A program made the translations under genes and the position numbers. Below are positions 47,830-57,587 of a stretch of DNA of 64,000 nt, piece by piece. This DNA comes from an uncultured Helicobacter sp. GTDB taxonomy: Bacteria > Campylobacterota > Campylobacteria > Campylobacterales > Helicobacteraceae. The notes below the pieces were generated by a model that ran no database searches, was not told where the DNA came from, and saw only the letters and a program-made list of their open reading frames with translations. The first letter of the stretch is position 1; the number at the start of each line of letters is the position of its first letter. The DNA lies in assembly GCF_910577135.1 (NCBI RefSeq), contig NZ_CAJTLL010000008.1, positions 31,248 through 95,247 on the forward strand, in the 5' to 3' direction.

Positions 47830-48463
47830 AGAGACAAAAAGACGCATTTTAAGCAAGATTCTCCCGCCGCTAATGTATGGAATCTTGCGACTTTTATATG
47901 TCTTGACACGACATAGATTCCACATCAATGAATATGCAAAAACACATAATTTCATTGGGGCTTTTTGGCACGGGGAGCTGCTTATGCTGCCTTTTTTATA
48001 TAAGTATTTTCAAAAGCACGTAAGCAAAGAGCGCGATAAAGGCTTTTATATTGTGCTATCTCATCATTTTGATGCAAGTATTATGGCAAAAGTCTGCGCT
48101 ATGTTTGGCTTAAAAAATGTGCGCGGCTCAAGCTCTAGAGGAGGGTTAAAAGTTTTAATAGATGCCTTTGGACTTCTTAATAATGGCTACGATGTAGCCC
48201 TCTCACCTGATGGACCAAAAGGACCTTATCATTCTATTGGCGATGGTGTGGTGGCGATGAGTCAAAAAACAGGCAAACTTATCATTCCTTTACGTGTTGT
48301 ATGTAGTCGATACTGGGAGTTAAAAAGCTGGGATAAGTTTCGTATCCCTAAGCCATTCTCGCGAGTGGATTATTATATGCTTGATGGTTTTGTAATCGAC
48401 AAAAATATGAATGTTGAAGATGCAAAAGTATTGGTGCGCACACACTTAGAAAAGGAACTTTAA
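47819..48463 (+). CDS. DUF374 lysophospholipid acyltransferase-like protein
   Basis: This 214-residue protein has the DUF374 layout: FIGAFWHGELLMLPF, ILSHHFDASIMAKV (here VLSHHFDASI), GSSSRGGLKVL and LSPDGPKGPYHSIGDGVV. The LPLAT-like fold suggests an acyl transfer to a lipid or lipid A precursor. It overlaps the end of miaB. Confidence 0.85.
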   Translation: MLSRETKRRILSKILPPLMYGILRLLYVLTRHRFHINEYAKTHNFIGAFWHGELLMLPFLYKYFQKHVSKERDKGFYIVLSHHFDASIMAKVCAMFGLKNVRGSSSRGGLKVLIDAFGLLNNGYDVALSPDGPKGPYHSIGDGVVAMSQKTGKLIIPLRVVCSRYWELKSWDKFRIPKPFSRVDYYMLDGFVIDKNMNVEDAKVLVRTHLEKEL

Positions 48464-48547
48464 ATGCTTGTGTATTCCTATATATTGAGAGAAGTTTTAC
48501 TCGATTCTAATAAAACTCTAAAAGAGCGAGGAGAATTGATTTGCTAA
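48464..48547 (+). CDS. Possible 27-residue peptide gene
   Basis: ATG 48464 directly after the DUF374 stop opens a 27-codon frame (MLVYSYILREVLLDSN and onward) that runs into the start of the next gene. It could be a small peptide, a translational coupler, or a remnant of HP0271, which lies at the same place in H. pylori. Evidence is limited to position and an uninterrupted frame. Confidence 0.3.
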   Translation: MLVYSYILREVLLDSNKTLKERGELIC

Positions 48548-49560
48548 GATTTTTGCTTCGTCCATTTTTTTCTACAATCCTTATTGGTGTAAATCTCGAT
48601 GGGAAGGTATGCTCGCTTCAAATTGTAGTGATGAAAAATAATAAAGTCAAAAATACCATCAATAAAGAATTTAAAATCGTAGATAAGGAGTTGCCCATAG
48701 AAGCAGCAAAGCTCATTAAAAGCTATAAACGTAAATACCCCTTCACTTATCTTAGTGCAATGAGTAAGACTTATAATCAAGGCTTAGCAAATTGCTCTAA
48801 AAAGGGCGATCTTATCAAATTTGGTGTCAATTCTAAAACATCACGTATTGTTGAAATGCCTAACCAATGGCTTTTTTATATTCAAAATCTCGCAGTAGAT
48901 GAAAATCGTGTCAAATTTATTCGCGCTCTTGGTTTGGATCTGTTATTCTCTCCTTTTATGCTTGTGTATGAACACATCAAGAATCAGCTAGGCAACAAAA
49001 TTAAGCTCTATGTATTGCAGGAACGGGCGAGTATGACGCTTTTTGTAGCTGATAAAAAAGGGGTGTATTTTGGTGGATTTTTTATGATAGGTGGAGAGTT
49101 GGAGCAAAGCGATGATGATAATAGCTCTATGACAGAGGTACATTCTTTTAAAGAGCTAAGTGAGTTGGATTCCATACTTGGTTCACTTGATGAGCTCAAT
49201 GAAATTGGTGAGCTAGAGGATTTAGACGAAGAGCTTATACGCAAGGAGTTCGCACCTGATGAAGTGGATTCTCAAAAACAGCAAGAGGCTGAAATGTCTC
49301 GTTTAGAGGCTTTAAGAGATTTAGCACGTGCCTCAAATGCAGCGGAGATTCTCAAAAATTCTATTAGCGAGTTTTATAGCAATCCTATCTACAATGCCCA
49401 GTTTATAGAAACTATCGTAATTCTTGATACTTATGGTATCACCAAACAAGCCCTTGATCATATCCGCCAATCTTTAATGATTGATGTGAAAGTGCTTCCA
49501 CTGAATATCCCTGAAGCACTTATTAGGCTTGCTAAAGCAGAGCTTGGTAATCAAGGATAA
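48541..49560 (+). CDS. PilM-like pilus/transformation assembly protein
   Basis: This 339-residue cytoplasmic protein has an actin-like pattern: an N-terminal TILIGVNLDGKVCSLQI and a later NAQFIETIVILDTYGITKQAL. A very acidic insert (SELDSILGSLDELNEIGELEDLDEEL) lies in the middle. It precedes two single-helix proteins of PilN and PilO type, which is the PilMNO gene order. The start is probably TTG 48541 with GAGGAG ahead. The family match is by gene order and fold pattern, so the call is moderate. Confidence 0.55.
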   Translation: MLRFLLRPFFSTILIGVNLDGKVCSLQIVVMKNNKVKNTINKEFKIVDKELPIEAAKLIKSYKRKYPFTYLSAMSKTYNQGLANCSKKGDLIKFGVNSKTSRIVEMPNQWLFYIQNLAVDENRVKFIRALGLDLLFSPFMLVYEHIKNQLGNKIKLYVLQERASMTLFVADKKGVYFGGFFMIGGELEQSDDDNSSMTEVHSFKELSELDSILGSLDELNEIGELEDLDEELIRKEFAPDEVDSQKQQEAEMSRLEALRDLARASNAAEILKNSISEFYSNPIYNAQFIETIVILDTYGITKQALDHIRQSLMIDVKVLPLNIPEALIRLAKAELGNQG

Positions 49561-49563
49561 GAT

Positions 49564-50106
49564 ATGACTTATAGCTTTATACGTCCTAAACCTAAAAGTA
49601 TTTTCAAACGTTATACAAAAATTTGGTTTTTTTACACAGTGTTAGCCGTGGTTTGCATATATGCTTTCGCACAAGCCCTAGAAAAACAAAGTATTGAGAA
49701 AATTAACGAAAAAGCTCAAATAGAAGAAACTATCCAGCATACAAAACTCAAAGCCATTGTAGTAAAAGACTATATAGAGCGGCTTGATTATGAAGTCAAT
49801 CTTGGGGAGAAAATCCAAATACAAAACAAAATGCTAAAAGATGGGCTATCTAATCTCCTCAATCTCATTCCTGATCAAATTACAACAAAAAGCATAGAGC
49901 TAGATTACAATATGCTTGTGATGAAAGGCTTAACACCTTCAAAAGAAGTGTATAAGTTTCTTTTAGAAGCCCCATTACGTGCAGTTTTTACACAGACAAA
50001 AGTAGAGTTTTATCCGCTTATGAGTGGGTGGTTTAACTTCGTCTCTGTAAGCAAGGCAAATCCTTCACTCAAACCCCTTAAGCCGACTAGCCAAGGAGCA
50101 CAGTAA
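49564..50106 (+). CDS. PilN-like membrane protein
   Basis: This 180-residue protein has a short cytoplasmic start, one helix (WFFYTVLAVVCIYAFAQAL), then a coiled coil and a small alpha/beta domain, including NLIPDQITTKSIELDYNMLVMKGLTPS, the ferredoxin-like pattern of PilN/GspL. It begins three bases after the PilM-like gene and overlaps the next gene by one base. It would form part of the inner-membrane platform of a type IV pilus-like or DNA-uptake machine. Confidence 0.6.
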   Translation: MTYSFIRPKPKSIFKRYTKIWFFYTVLAVVCIYAFAQALEKQSIEKINEKAQIEETIQHTKLKAIVVKDYIERLDYEVNLGEKIQIQNKMLKDGLSNLLNLIPDQITTKSIELDYNMLVMKGLTPSKEVYKFLLEAPLRAVFTQTKVEFYPLMSGWFNFVSVSKANPSLKPLKPTSQGAQ

Positions 50107-50687
50107 TGGATAGTGATTTTCGCACAGATTGTACGCTTAAGAATCTTGCATTTTTTTGTATGTTTGTTGGTATTTGCGGATTTTGTATTATTAATATGCT
50201 TCTTCCTAAAATTACTGAATACAAAAAACAAGCGTTAGAGACCAAAAAATCAAGAACAACCCTCAATCAAGTCAATAAAGATTATCTCGCTATAGAAGCA
50301 CAGCTTAAAACACTCTCTACCCAGTATTACAAAATTCTCTCAAGCCTGTATAATGAGGGTGATGAAGCAAAGCTACAAGATTTATTACAAAGTCAATTCA
50401 GTGCAGTAGAAGTAAAAAAATTAAATAGCACAAAAGAACAAGAAATCATCGATACTCGCTATCAAATCATTGGCTATGCCCCAGATACCCAGAGCATTGA
50501 AAATTTTATCCTATGGGTAAATAGTATGCCTTACTTTGCACGTGTGGAGCTGCCTATTAAAATGGAATTTGATGAAAAAAGCAAGCATATTTATTTTGTA
50601 ATGATTGTTGGGCTTAAAAATTCTGCCTACAGAGAACATCAAATTATTCTTGAAAATCATTTGCGATTTGATCATTTTAAGCCTTAA
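50106..50687 (+). CDS. PilO-like membrane protein
   Basis: This 193-residue protein has a helix (LAFFCMFVGICGFCIINMLL), then a coiled coil and a periplasmic domain (IIDTRYQIIGYAPDTQSIENFILWVNSMPYFARVEL). The helix-coil-domain layout and its place after the PilN-like gene point to PilO. The ATG overlaps the previous TAA. It likely pairs with the PilN-like protein. Confidence 0.6.
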   Translation: MDSDFRTDCTLKNLAFFCMFVGICGFCIINMLLPKITEYKKQALETKKSRTTLNQVNKDYLAIEAQLKTLSTQYYKILSSLYNEGDEAKLQDLLQSQFSAVEVKKLNSTKEQEIIDTRYQIIGYAPDTQSIENFILWVNSMPYFARVELPIKMEFDEKSKHIYFVMIVGLKNSAYREHQIILENHLRFDHFKP

Positions 50688-50704
50688 AAATCGCTAGAAT
50701 CACT

Positions 50705-51646
50705 ATGCTAAAGCATTATTCCGTCTTAAAAAATGAGCTTACAAGAGGGCTAGAGTGGCAGGGTGGTGTGCTGCTAGATTGCACACTAGGTTTCGGGGGG
50801 CATAGCTTTGCCTTTTTAGAATCTAATCCAAACACACAAATATATGCCTTTGACAGAGATAGTTCTGCTATTGCTTTAGCCAAGGAGCGCTTGAAGGATT
50901 ATGCCTCGCGTGTTTGTTTTTACCATCACCCTTTTTCACACGCGCTTGAAAGCTTAAGTGATGATGTGCTAAAGCAGACAAGAGGCATTATCGCCGATAT
51001 AGGGGTAAGCTCTATGCAGCTAGATGAGGAGCATAGGGGCTTTGGCTTTTATTCTAAAAGTTTAGATATGCGTATGGATTCACAATCCCCGCTTAGCGCA
51101 CAAAACGTGCTCAATACCTATTCTCTCGTGCAGCTAGAGACGATTTTTAGAATCTATGGAGAAATAAGACAAAGCAAGAAACTCGCTCATCTCATTGTGG
51201 AGCAAAGGCAGAAACAGCCCTTTGAAAGCTGCCTTGAATTAAGTAACTTGATTGAGAGGCACTTCCCACGTGTGGGTGGATTACACCCGGCCACATTAGC
51301 ATTCCAAGCACTGCGTATTGAGGTCAATGATGAGCTAGGAGAATTACGCACTTTGCTTCAAAGCATAGAGAATGCGTTTGTTAAAGGAGTGTTGTATAAT
51401 TGCAGGGTAGGTATCATCTCCTTTCACTCGCTTGAGGATAGAATCATCAAGCAGTATTTCAAGCAATGGAGTAAATCCTGCATTTGCCCACAGGAGCGCT
51501 ATAAATGCGAATGTGGCAATAACCACGCTTTAGGAGAAATCCTTACTAAAAAGCCTATTGTGCCAAGCAAAGAGGAAATCGCTCAAAATAAACGCTCACG
51601 TAGTGCGAAACTGCGTATTTTTGCCTTAGGAGAGAAGTATGAATGA
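50705..51646 (+). CDS. rsmH: 16S rRNA (cytosine(1402)-N4)-methyltransferase
   Basis: This 313-residue methyltransferase has LDCTLGFGGHSFAFLES (SAM motif), ADIGVSSMQLDEEHRGFGF, and a late IISFHSLEDRIIKQYF, all diagnostic for RsmH/MraW. It methylates C1402 of 16S rRNA, tuning the P site. The FtsL-like gene begins before its end, an arrangement like the mraW-ftsL pair of division clusters. Confidence 0.96.
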   Translation: MLKHYSVLKNELTRGLEWQGGVLLDCTLGFGGHSFAFLESNPNTQIYAFDRDSSAIALAKERLKDYASRVCFYHHPFSHALESLSDDVLKQTRGIIADIGVSSMQLDEEHRGFGFYSKSLDMRMDSQSPLSAQNVLNTYSLVQLETIFRIYGEIRQSKKLAHLIVEQRQKQPFESCLELSNLIERHFPRVGGLHPATLAFQALRIEVNDELGELRTLLQSIENAFVKGVLYNCRVGIISFHSLEDRIIKQYFKQWSKSCICPQERYKCECGNNHALGEILTKKPIVPSKEEIAQNKRSRSAKLRIFALGEKYE

Positions 51647-51977
51647 AACACCCTCTTTGCACGATATTATCTTGCCACATTCACGTGTGAATGAATGGGA
51701 GAAAGACGCGCTTTTAGAGAATCTCCCAAATAAAGAAGTAGATGTCAAGGAAACAAAGAGCTTAGGGTTTAAGGAGTTAAAAATAGCAATGTTCATTTTC
51801 TTAGCCCTGCTATTTTTGTGTGTGCCAAAAATCTATCTCTCTAATACGATTTATTACCTGAGTAAAGACATTGTGAGCCTACAAACTCAGCACGATATAC
51901 TCCTTGATGAAAACAAACGCTTAAAACATGAGATAGAAACCCTCCGCTATCGCTTTTTGATTTTAAAGGAGTTTTAG
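51639..51977 (+). CDS. FtsL-like cell division protein
   Basis: This 112-residue protein has a cytoplasmic start, one helix (IAMFIFLALLFLCVPKIYL) and a periplasmic coiled coil with a leucine-rich heptad (LSKDIVSLQTQHDILLDENKRLKHEIE). Size, topology and place after rsmH match FtsL/DivIC-type proteins of the divisome. Sequence alone does not prove it. The two genes overlap by eight bases. Confidence 0.6.
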   Translation: MNETPSLHDIILPHSRVNEWEKDALLENLPNKEVDVKETKSLGFKELKIAMFIFLALLFLCVPKIYLSNTIYYLSKDIVSLQTQHDILLDENKRLKHEIETLRYRFLILKEF

Positions 51978-52029
51978 CTTTGGCGCAGTCATAATCGAAG
52001 GTTTACAATTATTTTCTTGTGAGCTATTT

Positions 52030-52158
52030 ATGACAAATAGACTAAAACTAGAGGATTTATTTAGATTATATCCCTCCTTAAAAGGCACTAAGTATACTTA
52101 CATATCTAAGTCTTATATAGAGGAAGAAAAACAAAAGAGTTATTGTTTTAGAAAGTAA
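52030..52158 (+). CDS. Possible 42-residue hypothetical protein
   Basis: ATG 52030 opens a 42-codon frame (starting MTNRLKLEDLFRLYPSLKG) ending at TAA 52156-52158. It is hydrophilic and not recognised. The surrounding gap 51978-52531 is AT-rich and otherwise shows only a palindrome. Confidence 0.25.
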   Translation: MTNRLKLEDLFRLYPSLKGTKYTYISKSYIEEEKQKSYCFRK

Positions 52159-52339
52159 CTTTTGCCAAAAATAGGCAACAAAAAGCATTTTCATTTACTT
52201 TACTTATCTTTTTTTAATAAAAAAATAAGTTGATTTTTCATTTCTCTCCAAGAATACTCACGTTATAGCAATGCCTCTAAGTCCCTGTATGTCGGTAAAA
52301 TTGCGACTAAACATTATTGATTATTTTACAAACTTATCG

Positions 52340-52380
52340 TTAAACTATATATTTAGAATATTTTTAAATATATAGTTTAA
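52340..52380. repeat. 16-bp perfect inverted repeat in AT-rich DNA
   Basis: TTAAACTATATATTTA (52340-52355) and its inverted copy (52365-52380) flank nine bases. More TTAAATATA-type repeats follow to about 52430. It lies about 150-190 bases upstream of the cytochrome-SPOR gene and could be an operator or a DNA-unwinding element. Confidence 0.5.
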
Positions 52381-52531
52381 TTTTAAATATAATTAATATA
52401 TATTTAAAGTATAATTAAATATATTAAGATTCTAAGTCTGTCTCTTCGTAATGAAGTTAAAAGACAAGAAGCATTGTATTGAAATATCATATTAAGTTAT
52501 ATGCGGTAAAAATCAGGGGCAGGGGTGCTTT

Positions 52532-54046
52532 ATGTTTTACTATCAGCCATACAAGAGGGTTTTAACCCCAAGTAGTGGATGCAAATCAACCAAATCTTTT
52601 TTATTATGTGCAGCAAGTATGTTATATATTGCTTGTTTATGCTTTATCCCCACAGTATTATTGTCTAAAACTTATGATGAAGCCGTGATTACTTCTCTTA
52701 AAAATGGGGGCAAACTCTATAAAAAAGCTTGTGCCCAATGTCACGGTGGTAAAGGGAAAAGCATACCTCCCGGAGGAGCACTCCACGAACCCATTGCTGG
52801 TATGCCTTATGCTGTATTAGAGAGCATACTTTTGGGCTATCGGCAAGGTATGGGAGATAATGGTGGGGCAAAAGGGACAATGAGCGCAAGCCTTATGCGC
52901 TTTAAATTTACCGATCAAGATATAAGAGATATAGCTTTGTATGTAGAAAATCTTAAACCTAAAGAAAAAACAGATGAGCAAAAAGAAACGTATAATGCAG
53001 CCTTAGAGGGATATTATTATCAAGTGGCTGCATATAAAGGGCAAATGCCTCCTAGCATATTAAGTAAAATTGCCCAATATCCCTATATCGTGCATATGAG
53101 CGAGAGCAAAGGCGATATACTCTATCGCTATCTTATAGGTGCCTATGCATATCAAGATCTCAAAAAAGATAAACAAGCCATAGAAATACTTACTAAACAA
53201 ACCCATATTCAACGCAATATGAAACCTATGATTCGCCACGTAGATCAGACTCTTTTGTTGTCATCAGTTGATAGAGCTATAGAGCTCGTCGCTTTAGCCA
53301 AAGCCAAAGAAGTATTTGTGCAGCAAGCTCCTATTATACCAGATTCAAATACCCCAAATAAAGATAATACAAGTCACAACAGCTCTACAAGAACTCTTCG
53401 CAACAAAGAAGAGCAAACCAAACAAGAAGACACAAGCCAAAAGAATATCCCAACATATACAAATAAAGAAGATAAGAAAGTAGAAATTAAGCATAAAAAG
53501 ACACAGGAGAAAGATTCTAAAGAAAATGCTCCAATAAAAAGTGAGCCCACACAACTCACCCAAGAGCATAAGAACGCCTCTATACGAAATCTCTTTGCAG
53601 ACGATGAGCAAGAAAATGCACAATCTGCTTCAAACAAAAAGACTAAGAATCTCGCAAAGAATAAAGATGTTCTTACAGATTCTAAAGATACAGAGCTAAA
53701 TGCCACAATCCATACCGATAAAAAAGCAGATATTAAAGAAAACTCTTTGCCTTTTACATCTCACCTTAAAGAGGGATATTACTATATAGTAGCCACTTAT
53801 GCCAAAGAAATACCCCCCCATACACTTAAAAGCATTGCCTCACATCAGTATATATTGTATCAATCAAATAATGGAGAGTATGTCTATATAATGATAGGTG
53901 TTTATAAAGATAGAAAGCATATGCGATTACATTTCTCTCAAGCCCAGAAGATGGCAGAAAGCATACATATTAAAAAAGGACAGCCAAAGCAAACTCCCCG
54001 ACCAGCAAGAATGGAAAATGGAATCTTAAAGGAGATATGGCATTAA
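52532..54046 (+). CDS. Cytochrome c fused to two SPOR-like repeats
   Basis: This 504-residue protein starts with a hydrophobic signal region (about residues 20-45). A small cytochrome c domain follows with CAQCH (67-71) as the haem site and candidate axial Met117/122. Residues about 158-225 (GYYYQVAAYKGQMPPSILSK, then YRYLIGAYA) and 412-480 (GYYYIVATYAKEIPPHTLKS, then YVYIMIGVY) look like two SPOR-type repeats. A charged low-complexity linker of about 150 residues (Lys, Glu, Asn rich) joins them. SPOR domains bind denuded peptidoglycan at the septum, so this may be a cell-wall-tethered electron carrier. Confidence 0.65.
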   Translation: MFYYQPYKRVLTPSSGCKSTKSFLLCAASMLYIACLCFIPTVLLSKTYDEAVITSLKNGGKLYKKACAQCHGGKGKSIPPGGALHEPIAGMPYAVLESILLGYRQGMGDNGGAKGTMSASLMRFKFTDQDIRDIALYVENLKPKEKTDEQKETYNAALEGYYYQVAAYKGQMPPSILSKIAQYPYIVHMSESKGDILYRYLIGAYAYQDLKKDKQAIEILTKQTHIQRNMKPMIRHVDQTLLLSSVDRAIELVALAKAKEVFVQQAPIIPDSNTPNKDNTSHNSSTRTLRNKEEQTKQEDTSQKNIPTYTNKEDKKVEIKHKKTQEKDSKENAPIKSEPTQLTQEHKNASIRNLFADDEQENAQSASNKKTKNLAKNKDVLTDSKDTELNATIHTDKKADIKENSLPFTSHLKEGYYYIVATYAKEIPPHTLKSIASHQYILYQSNNGEYVYIMIGVYKDRKHMRLHFSQAQKMAESIHIKKGQPKQTPRPARMENGILKEIWH

Positions 54047-54188
54047 ACGGGCTAGGAGTAAAGCTATCCCTTTTGTCCTAAAATAAGCTACAATAATATT
54101 TTACACAGCAGTATTTTAATCCTGCCTTATGGGCTTGAGCCTTGTTTCGCGCCCATAGCTTGATATAGATAGATTCACAGAGGTAAAT

Positions 54189-55283
54189 ATGATTTGGCTT
54201 GATATTATTGACCCAAAATATGTGATGTTTTTCAAATCCCTTATCCCACAGCTCCAATCCTTTGATGAGGTGATTATCACCACACGCAAAAGTGAGGGCT
54301 ATGATGAATGCGCAAGGCTTTTAGGGCTTTTTAATATCCAAGCCACAGCCATAGGTGGCTATGGCGGAGAAAGTAAGCTCGGCAAGTTTGAATCTCGGCT
54401 TGAGCGGCAGAAAGGATTTCTCACACTTTTTGAGAAATTAGGCAAAATACCACGCCTTTTTATCACAGGTGCTAGTGTCGATGGGGTGCAATGTGCCTTT
54501 GGCTTAGGCATACCCATAGTGCATTTTGCTGATACACCTATAGCTGATGAGGTATTTAGCAAAGAGAAGCTTACTCTTCTCTCCCGTCTCACGATTCCAC
54601 TCTCTACGCTTGTGTTTCGCCCTTTTATCGTGCCAGAGATATGCTATACGAGTGTGGGGCTGCTCCCATCGCAAGTTATATCTTATGATTTTATCGATGT
54701 GGTATTATGGCTACAAGATATGCCCTCTTATGAGCGGGATTCTAAGCAAAGGGGAGCATTTGTGCGTGAGTATGGGCTAGATTCTAAACTACCCATTATC
54801 TTAGTGCGGGAGGAGGAGTATAAGGCGCATTATGTGAAGCAAAAGCTGCCTATTATTTATGAGAGTATTCCATTGCTAAGTGATATGGCAAATGTGTTGA
54901 TTATGCCACGTTATGAGAGCGATAGTCTAGAATCTGCCTTTAGCACATATAAGAATGTGAAGATTCTTAGAAATAAGCTAGAGCCAAAGGCATTTTATCC
55001 ATTTATTGATGTGCTAGTAGGTGGGGGTGGGACGATGAATCTAGAAGCGTGTTATTTAGGTATACCGGTGATTTCTACACGTTCGCTTTTGCTTTTTCAC
55101 GATAGATTTTTGCTTGATTTGGGGCTAATGTCTCACGCAAAGAGCGCATTAGAAGTAAGCAAACTTGCACAAAAATGGCTTACGCATACCCCTTTACCCA
55201 AAAAATGTGATGATGTGTTTGCTCCTAATGGTGCGGACTTTAGCACGATTTTGCCACATATTGCAAATTTTTTGAAACAATAG
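54189..55283 (+). CDS. DUF354 protein, GT-B-like
   Basis: This 364-residue protein begins IWLDIIDPKYVMFFKSLIPQL and ends with VLVGGGGTMNLEACYLGIPVIST, the DUF354 signature that resembles UDP-sugar epimerase or glycosyltransferase B folds. Its role in surface-polysaccharide metabolism is inferred from the fold only. It stands alone, convergent with the chemoreceptor gene. Confidence 0.8.
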   Translation: MIWLDIIDPKYVMFFKSLIPQLQSFDEVIITTRKSEGYDECARLLGLFNIQATAIGGYGGESKLGKFESRLERQKGFLTLFEKLGKIPRLFITGASVDGVQCAFGLGIPIVHFADTPIADEVFSKEKLTLLSRLTIPLSTLVFRPFIVPEICYTSVGLLPSQVISYDFIDVVLWLQDMPSYERDSKQRGAFVREYGLDSKLPIILVREEEYKAHYVKQKLPIIYESIPLLSDMANVLIMPRYESDSLESAFSTYKNVKILRNKLEPKAFYPFIDVLVGGGGTMNLEACYLGIPVISTRSLLLFHDRFLLDLGLMSHAKSALEVSKLAQKWLTHTPLPKKCDDVFAPNGADFSTILPHIANFLKQ

Positions 55284-55498
55284 AATCTAAGAAAGTATTT
55301 TTAAAAATCATTAGGACTTAGGTTTATAATTTTTAAGAGGAAATCAGTCTAAGAATCTATCCCATTTGGTAGAAGATTTATGCTTAAAAGTTACATAGGA
55401 GTGTAGATGAGCATAAGCGCATATACACTCACACGATTTTATATAAGCCTAAGATCCTACTTGGGCAAGTGAGATTCCTCAAAGCACAAATGATAGGC

Positions 55499-57505
55499 TT
55501 ATATCTTAAAGGTGCTCATCATTTCATCAAGCGTTTTGCTTTGTTCACTAAGAGCTTGGAAGTGATTTTGTATATTTTCACTAATTTCTACGATTTGATT
55601 CACGCACGAGGCGATTTTGATACCATTTTCCACGATAGCTGAAGCATTTTCATCTACTTTTTGTGCGCCCTCTAGGTTTTGTAGAGATTTTTCCATTGCT
55701 TCTTGCACCAATGAAGATAGAGATTCTATATTGGCATGCATCACTTGAGATTGCTCTGTAAGGCGAGTCATAGATTTAGAGCTATTTTCCATATCGGTAG
55801 AAACTTCATCTATGGATTGCAAAATAGATTGGATAATGCCGCTTGTCTCGGTAATAGAGTGCTGTGTGCGCTCAGCTAACTTTTGCACCTCATCAGCGAC
55901 CACAGCAAAGCCTCGTCCGTGTTCTCCTGCTCTTGCTGCTTCAATAGCTGCATTAAGTGCTAAAAGATTGGTTTGATCGGCAATCTCAGTAATCGCTATA
56001 AGCACTCCTTGAATATTTTTTGCCTCATTAGCAAGAGAGAGTATCTTTTGCACATTTTCGTGCTCTTTTTGTGCATCTTGAGCAATCTCCTCATTGACGG
56101 ATTGTATTATGTGCTTTGTTTCTCCCATATTGTTTAATACACTATCTAAAGCCTCTTTTGTTGCATTTGAAAGTGTAATATTTTGCTTTAAAATATCTGC
56201 ACTTGCTTCGCCTATCTCGGTATTATCTTTAGAGATTTTGGCAATATCCTTGGTGTTGTTGTCAAGTTGGATAGATGTTTTTACAAGAGTTTGTGTGATG
56301 GAGAGATTATTTTTGATAAGCTTTACTACTTCCAAGAATACATCGTGGATATAGCGGATAAAGGCATTTACAGAGTGTGCCATTTTTGAAATTTCATCAT
56401 TTGCAAGAATCTTTACCTGCTCTGTTAAATCTTTATTTTGTGTGATATAGGCAAGTTTGGTATTGACATTATTTAAACGTGTGAGGATATTTTTTACCAC
56501 AAATACACTAAAACCAATAGTAAAAAGCAGCACAAAGCCATACACCACAAGCAATATTTCAAAAGTAGCCTTCAAGGAATCAAGTTGTGCAAGTGTGAGA
56601 TTTCTGATGCGTGTGGCAATAAAGTCCTCTATATCTCTTAGCACATCAATTTTTGCTGTAATAGTATCAAACCAATGTTTCGCATTAATGCCAAAATCTC
56701 CTGTATGTCGCTTTTGGGTGAGAATATCACGCATTCTTTGCACTTCAGCAAAGCTTTTATCTTTGATGGCTTTGTTATAAACATTATTGCTTTCCTGTGA
56801 AGCGATAAATAAAAAAATCTTTAAAAAACTTTCTTGCTCGGATATAAGAGAAATCGCCTTATCATAAAGCGCATCGCTTGGTGGGATATTAGCAGCAAAT
56901 ATACCATTGATTGTGGCTCTCTCTAGCCCAGCCCTCTCCTTTGCATAAAGGAAGTTTGTATAAGCTATCATAGCTCGAGCTAAAATGGCATTATTGATAA
57001 GATTAGCAGATTTTGTAATGCCATCAAGTAAAAGTGCAATGGTAGAAGTGTAGTATCCTATTATCTGTGGGGTGATATTTTCTTGTGAGGTGATAGCGTT
57101 ATCAGCTTTTTGCCTTGTTTGTTCTATTTTTAGGATAGATTCTAAGCCTTGCTGCAAAGTAGTGAGAAAGGCTTCATTTAAATTACTACTATTTGATAGC
57201 ATATCTTGCAATGTCTTGATTTCTTTGTTTGTGCGTGTGCGCTGCTCTTTAAGCTCATTGCTAAATTGCTTCCCTTGAGAGACCACAAACCCTGCACTTA
57301 AACCCCTTTCCTTTTGCATTTCGTGCACAAGATCTGAAATTTGTTCAGAGATGCGAATTTGCTCTTGCAGCACCTTAACCTCGTTAATTGATGTGAAAGT
57401 TTGTGAAAGCTGCAAGCAGAGAAAAGAGATAAGAGCAAGAAGTGGAATGCCCATAAGAGAAACTATTTGAGTTTTAATGCTCAAATGCCGAAGTAGCGAA
57501 AACAT
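55499..57505 (-). CDS. Methyl-accepting chemotaxis protein with NIT-type sensor
   Basis: The protein is about 668 residues. It has a first helix ([20 protein letters not shown]), then a periplasmic helical sensor with [14 protein letters not shown] (nitrate/nitrite-sensing NIT domain signature), a second helix (about residues 320-345), a HAMP-like segment and an MCP signalling hairpin ([20 protein letters not shown], then [13 protein letters not shown]). It would steer flagellar motility in response to a small ligand, possibly nitrate or nitrite. The start ATG 57505 is chosen because GGGGAGGA lies just upstream; an earlier ATG at 57541 lacks a site. Confidence 0.88.
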   Translation of the reverse strand: MFSLLRHLSIKTQIVSLMGIPLLALISFLCLQLSQTFTSINEVKVLQEQIRISEQISDLVHEMQKERGLSAGFVVSQGKQFSNELKEQRTRTNKEIKTLQDMLSNSSNLNEAFLTTLQQGLESILKIEQTRQKADNAITSQENITPQIIGYYTSTIALLLDGITKSANLINNAILARAMIAYTNFLYAKERAGLERATINGIFAANIPPSDALYDKAISLISEQESFLKIFLFIASQESNNVYNKAIKDKSFAEVQRMRDILTQKRHTGDFGINAKHWFDTITAKIDVLRDIEDFIATRIRNLTLAQLDSLKATFEILLVVYGFVLLFTIGFSVFVVKNILTRLNNVNTKLAYITQNKDLTEQVKILANDEISKMAHSVNAFIRYIHDVFLEVVKLIKNNLSITQTLVKTSIQLDNNTKDIAKISKDNTEIGEASADILKQNITLSNATKEALDSVLNNMGETKHIIQSVNEEIAQDAQKEHENVQKILSLANEAKNIQGVLIAITEIADQTNLLALNAAIEAARAGEHGRGFAVVADEVQKLAERTQHSITETSGIIQSILQSIDEVSTDMENSSKSMTRLTEQSQVMHANIESLSSLVQEAMEKSLQNLEGAQKVDENASAIVENGIKIASCVNQIVEISENIQNHFQALSEQSKTLDEMMSTFKI

Positions 57506-57587
57506 AAATATCCTCCCCGTCATTGAAGATAAAAGGTGCATAAGCCTATCCTTATATCTAAAAAGTCTTTATTTTTTGCTGTTTTTG

